From positions 1-12,842 of the forward strand of contig CAZKMQ010000021.1 of assembly GCA_964554065.1 (NCBI GenBank): a stretch of DNA of 12,842 nucleotides, given 5' to 3'. The DNA is from CAZKMQ01 sp964554065. Its GTDB lineage: Bacteria > Patescibacteriota > Patescibacteriia > Magasanikbacterales > JBBTQS01. This document shows positions 10,156-12,842 of the stretch, piece by piece (positions within the stretch are counted from its first letter, which is position 1; each line of letters opens with the position of its first letter). Under the pieces are notes generated by a model. The model saw nothing but the letters and a program-made list of their open reading frames with translations. It made no database searches and was not told where the DNA came from. A program made the position numbers and the translations under genes.

Positions 10156-11526
10156 TTAAAACGTATGTGTGGTGTCCAGACTGCGAAATGACGCCTTGGT
10201 TTCATCAAATATCATCTTCACCATGCCGGTTGGTCCATTTCGGTGCTTGGCAATATGCACCTCAGCTATATTTCGCTCATCCGGTGGAATATCTTCTTTA
10301 CGATAATTACGATCAGCAGCTTTACGATAAATAAACATGACCACGTCGGCATCTTGCTCAAGACTTCCACTTTCTCTCAAATGTGCCAGCTTAGGAATCG
10401 CCGGCTTAGTGAGTTCAACTGCACGAGATAGCTGAGACAGCGCAATTACTGGGACACCTAGCTCGCGCGCGATCCCTTTCAATCCACGACTAATCTCTGC
10501 AACTTCTTGCACACGAGAATCTACTTTGCGATGTCCCTGCATCAGCTGCAGATAATCTACAACAATCAAGCCAAGCCCATGCTCAGTTTGCAAGCGACGA
10601 CATTTAGTTCGGATTTGTGTGATATTAATATTCGGTGTGTCATCAATATAAATTGGCGCTTCAGCAAGCACACCCATAGCATGGCCAATGCGCGGAAAGT
10701 CGTCATCCTCAGGTCGGTCAGATAATTTACCGGTACGCATGCGCCACAAATCAACATCAGCTTCAGCACATAATAAACGATCAACTAATTGTTCTTTACT
10801 CATCTCAAGAGAGAATAGGCCGGTTGCCACCTTTTCTTTAGTCGCAATGTGCCTAATCAGGTCTAGTACAAAGCTGGTCTTACCAACTGACGGGCGCGCA
10901 GCTAAGATGAGCATGTCAGACTTTTGCAACCCAGCAAGCAAATTGTCTATGCCAGTAAACCCAGTTGGAATACCGCGCAATTTTCCTTTCTGACGATGAA
11001 GCTCATCAATTCGATCGAATGCTTCAGTAAGTACGCTGCGGATCGGTGTGAATTCCTGCTTCATGAACTGCGTAGACACATTAAAAACTTTCTGCTGTGC
11101 TTCATCTAGAAGTTCATCAACATTTGATTCTTCAGAATAGCCAAGCTTTGCAATTTCAGATGCTGCCTCAAGCAAGCGACGCAACATAGCCTTCTTGTGT
11201 ACTATTTTGGCATAGGTCTTTGCATGGCCAGCAGTAGCCACAGCATTGGTGAGTTTAATCAAATAGCTACGCCCTCCAACCTTTTCCAAGAGCTTCTTCT
11301 CTTCCAGTAAGTTGCCAACCGTAAGCAAATCAACAGGCTCGTGGCGATTATATAATTCAACGATGGCTTCATAAACACTGACATTTGCATCTTTGTAGAA
11401 ATCCTCAAAAGAGATGAGGTCAACAATATTTAGCAAAACATTCTTATCAAGCAAAATAGAGCCAAGAAGCGAGCTCTCTGCTTCAAGACTATGCGGGGGA
11501 ACTTTGGGATTGTTCGGTTGATTCAT
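10156..11526 (-). CDS. dnaB: Replicative DNA helicase DnaB
   Basis: This is the hexameric 5'-3' replicative helicase. The 456-aa protein is of normal length: an N-terminal primase-interaction domain (about 8-110, starting PPHSLEAESSLLGSILLD), a linker, and a RecA-like helicase domain. Motifs: Walker A ARPSVGKTS (210-218), FSLEMSKEQLVDRLL (238-252), Walker B IVVDYLQLM (321-329), the LRESGSLEQDADV segment (383-395), and KHRNGPTG near the C-terminus holding the Arg finger. No intein interrupts the usual insertion sites. There is no SD; the ATG lies a few nt from the predicted transcription start. It heads the dnaB-ybaB-recR cluster and is divergent from the glycosyltransferase. Confidence 0.97.
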   Translation of the reverse strand: MNQPNNPKVPPHSLEAESSLLGSILLDKNVLLNIVDLISFEDFYKDANVSVYEAIVELYNRHEPVDLLTVGNLLEEKKLLEKVGGRSYLIKLTNAVATAGHAKTYAKIVHKKAMLRRLLEAASEIAKLGYSEESNVDELLDEAQQKVFNVSTQFMKQEFTPIRSVLTEAFDRIDELHRQKGKLRGIPTGFTGIDNLLAGLQKSDMLILAARPSVGKTSFVLDLIRHIATKEKVATGLFSLEMSKEQLVDRLLCAEADVDLWRMRTGKLSDRPEDDDFPRIGHAMGVLAEAPIYIDDTPNINITQIRTKCRRLQTEHGLGLIVVDYLQLMQGHRKVDSRVQEVAEISRGLKGIARELGVPVIALSQLSRAVELTKPAIPKLAHLRESGSLEQDADVVMFIYRKAADRNYRKEDIPPDERNIAEVHIAKHRNGPTGMVKMIFDETKASFRSLDTTHTF

Positions 11527-11535
11527 AGTGATTCT

Positions 11536-11564
11536 ATCTTAGCGTGCAAGAGAATGTGATTCAA
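11536..11564 (-). promoter_or_regulatory. Promoter of the dnaB operon
   Basis: On the minus strand, TTGAAT (11564-11559), a 17-nt spacer and TAAGAT (11541-11536). The predicted start is near 11529, about 3 nt before ATG 11526, so the mRNA would be near-leaderless. Confidence 0.6.
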
Positions 11565-11565
11565 G

Positions 11566-11593
11566 TTCAAGGAGTGGACAGATATGGGATAAT
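11566..11593 (+). promoter_or_regulatory. Promoter candidates for the glycosyltransferase
   Basis: The extended -10 TGG-GATAAT (11585-11593) with a weak -35 TTCAAG (11566-11571, 16-nt spacer) would start near 11600. A second possibility is TGGACA (11575-11580), 18 nt, TAGTAT (11599-11604), which would start at about the ATG itself (11611). Either gives a very short leader. Confidence 0.5.
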
Positions 11594-11610
11594 CTGTGTA
11601 GTATTAAGAT

Positions 11611-12687
11611 ATGAAGATTTTGTTAGTGAACAATTTATATCCTCCTTATGCTCGCGGCGGAGCTGAGTCTATTGTAGTTGCGCAGGCTAATAAATTTCAG
11701 CAACAAGGTCATGATGTGCATGTGTTTACGACTGTACCGCTGAGCTTGCGTAGTTCTAGAAAGATTATGGAGACAACGAATGAGCAGGGGATTATTGTGC
11801 ATAGATACACACCAACTAACATCGCGAGTTACTATAATTTACATCGCATTCCGAAACCGCTTCGATTATTATGGCACATAATTGATACTATTGATTTTAG
11901 TGCATATGCTATTTTTTCAAAACTCATGCGCGATATTTCACCAGACAAAATTATTACACATAACTTAAAAGGCACTGGTATGCCAATTGTGCGTGCTGCA
12001 AATAAGGCTCCAGAACACATTCATTATCTTCATGATGTGCAATTGATTACGCCAAGTGGTTTAATTTTGCATAAACAAGAAAAAAGTTGGGATGTGATCG
12101 GGATTTTTGCTAGGTGGTATCAGTGGATGACGCGTCGTGCATTTAAAAATACAAAAACCGTTCATGCACCATCGCAGTGGGTTATTGATATACATAAGGA
12201 GTTTGGTTTTTTTAAAAATGCACAGGTTCACAAACAGGTCCAACCACAGAAGAATTTTAACAAAGAAAAAATACGACCAACTCGATGTTTATTTGTCGGG
12301 CAAATTGAAAATCATAAAGGAATAGCATTTTTGCTTTCTGTTTTTGCAGAAGTTACAAAAAATAGGGAAGACCTGCGTCTTGATGTAGTCGGCGGAGGTT
12401 CTCAGTTTAAAAGTTTGCAAAAGCAATATGAGGATAATGATGCAATTCTTTTTCATGGTAAAGTTCAGCGTTCACAGCTCGAGCAGTTTTATGCAAGTGC
12501 AGATACGCTTCTTGTGCCATCGCTGTGTTATGAAAATACACCAACAGTTATCACCGAAGCACACTCACACGGATTGCGAGTTGTTGCCAGTTTAATTGGT
12601 GGTATTCCGGAAATGCTTTTACCAAATGACATAGCTATTGAGCCAGCAAACCGGCAAATGTGGAAAGATGCGCTTTACAAAGAGTAG
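11611..12687 (+). CDS. GT4-type (GT-B fold) glycosyltransferase
   Basis: This 358-aa retaining glycosyltransferase-like protein probably acts at the cytoplasmic side of the membrane in surface-glycan assembly. The N-terminal Rossmann domain starts MKILLVNNLYPPYARGGAES, with the Gly-Gly-Ala-Glu acceptor-side loop (GGAES, 16-20). The linker region is basic (about 235-255). The C-terminal donor domain has LFVGQIENHKG, LDVVGGGSQ and the EX7E motif in ENTPTVITE (Glu308, Glu316). Donor and acceptor are not predictable. The protein ends soon after GIPEML (ANRQMWKDALYKE), about 25-40 residues short of typical GT4 proteins, which finish with a crossing-over helix. There is no SD, and the leader is short or absent. 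It is divergent from dnaB with an 84-nt gap. Confidence 0.88.
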   Translation: MKILLVNNLYPPYARGGAESIVVAQANKFQQQGHDVHVFTTVPLSLRSSRKIMETTNEQGIIVHRYTPTNIASYYNLHRIPKPLRLLWHIIDTIDFSAYAIFSKLMRDISPDKIITHNLKGTGMPIVRAANKAPEHIHYLHDVQLITPSGLILHKQEKSWDVIGIFARWYQWMTRRAFKNTKTVHAPSQWVIDIHKEFGFFKNAQVHKQVQPQKNFNKEKIRPTRCLFVGQIENHKGIAFLLSVFAEVTKNREDLRLDVVGGGSQFKSLQKQYEDNDAILFHGKVQRSQLEQFYASADTLLVPSLCYENTPTVITEAHSHGLRVVASLIGGIPEMLLPNDIAIEPANRQMWKDALYKE

Positions 12688-12701
12688 ATTTCAGCTATAA
12701 T
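12674..12701 (+). promoter_or_regulatory. Strong promoter for a unit running off the right edge
   Basis: TTTACA (12674-12679), a 16-nt spacer and a perfect TATAAT (12696-12701). The predicted start is near 12708. The -35 lies inside the last codons of the glycosyltransferase gene. Confidence 0.7.
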
Positions 12702-12707
12702 TATTTT

Positions 12708-12842
12708 GCACTTGCCGGTATCTTCGGGCTCTTGTTGTGGAGTTTGTCAGTCTGTGGAGGGCTGACCTATAAGTTGAGGAGGAGAGTACTGGATTAATCC
12801 TTGGGCGACGCGATCCAGCATGATGCTGAAGAGGTGGTGGGA
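12708..12842 (+). ncRNA. Possible 5' part of a structured RNA gene or long leader (partial)
   Basis: At least 135 nt follow the strong promoter without a convincing ORF. The stretch can fold: GTCAGTC (12736-12742) with GGCTGAC (12750-12756), CTGGAT (12789-12794) with ATCCAG (12812-12817), or alternatively CAGCA with TGCTG around 12815-12827. GAGGAGAGTAC (12780-12790) loosely resembles the conserved GAGGAAAGTCC of bacterial RNase P RNA, placed after a hairpin as P4 would be, but it differs at normally invariant positions. An ATG at 12819 starts an open frame that runs out of the window, so a protein gene with a long leader is the alternative. The identity is not established. Confidence 0.3.

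Noticed and set aside
12708..12842. Firm RNase P RNA call
   Set aside because: The resemblance to GAGGAAAGTCC has changes at positions that are normally invariant, and the 3' half is outside the window.

Overview
The window looks like a chromosome segment from a Candidate Phyla Radiation (Patescibacteria, Parcubacteria-like) bacterium. This is inferred from several features: compact, mostly AT-rich core genes with very short gaps or overlaps; core genes almost without Shine-Dalgarno sites; a divergent, membrane-anchored Clp-type ATPase preceded by a small membrane protein; a WecA/TagO-like transferase with unusual active-site motifs; and split division-cluster and ribosomal-protein operons. 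No rRNA, tRNA, CRISPR array, transposase or phage gene was recognised, and the phylum assignment was not tested against any database.

Left part (1-1560): a putative small lipoprotein gene (+) converges on an unrecognised GC-rich gene (-, 504-1166) and shares a bidirectional terminator with it. Divergent from that gene is a short, self-contained GC-rich transcription unit (about 1338-1550). It has a consensus promoter, a near-leaderless 40-codon Trp/Tyr/His/Cys-rich ORF, a 3' region with a motif repeated every 21 bases, and a strong terminator. These two units differ in composition from everything to their right and look like accessory cassettes.

Middle part (1560-8500, all +): a short division operon mraZ-rsmH-ftsL-like has its own promoter, MraZ-type GTGGG boxes and a long 5' UTR hairpin. 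It ends at a terminator before any ftsI/mur gene. A second operon follows with no gaps: a 117-aa membrane protein, a 912-aa Zn-ribbon/transmembrane/Clp-ATPase fusion, a WecA/TagO-like polyprenyl-phosphate transferase, and a membrane-anchored DUF192 protein. Then comes a monocistronic ribosomal protein bL21 gene with a consensus promoter and a perfect terminator hairpin.

Right part (8500-11530, all -): dnaB, ybaB and recR form a replication/repair cluster. Downstream of them is an unrecognised 196-aa gene with its own promoter, strong SD and terminator. Its promoter/leader module resembles that of the unrecognised gene at 504-1166, although the proteins do not look alike. Divergent from dnaB is a GT4-type glycosyltransferase (+). 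The window ends inside a further transcription unit that starts from a strong promoter near 12700 and may be a structured RNA.

The most interesting object is the Clp-like ATPase. Its D1 module has lost the Walker B acids, the usual Walker A Thr and the Arg-finger region. The aromatic pore loops of both D1 and D2 are missing, and no ClpP-docking tripeptide is visible, while the D2 ATPase motifs are intact. It is tethered to the membrane behind a four-cysteine ribbon. A non-canonical, membrane-bound Clp machine working with the 117-aa membrane protein is the best candidate for an undescribed system here.
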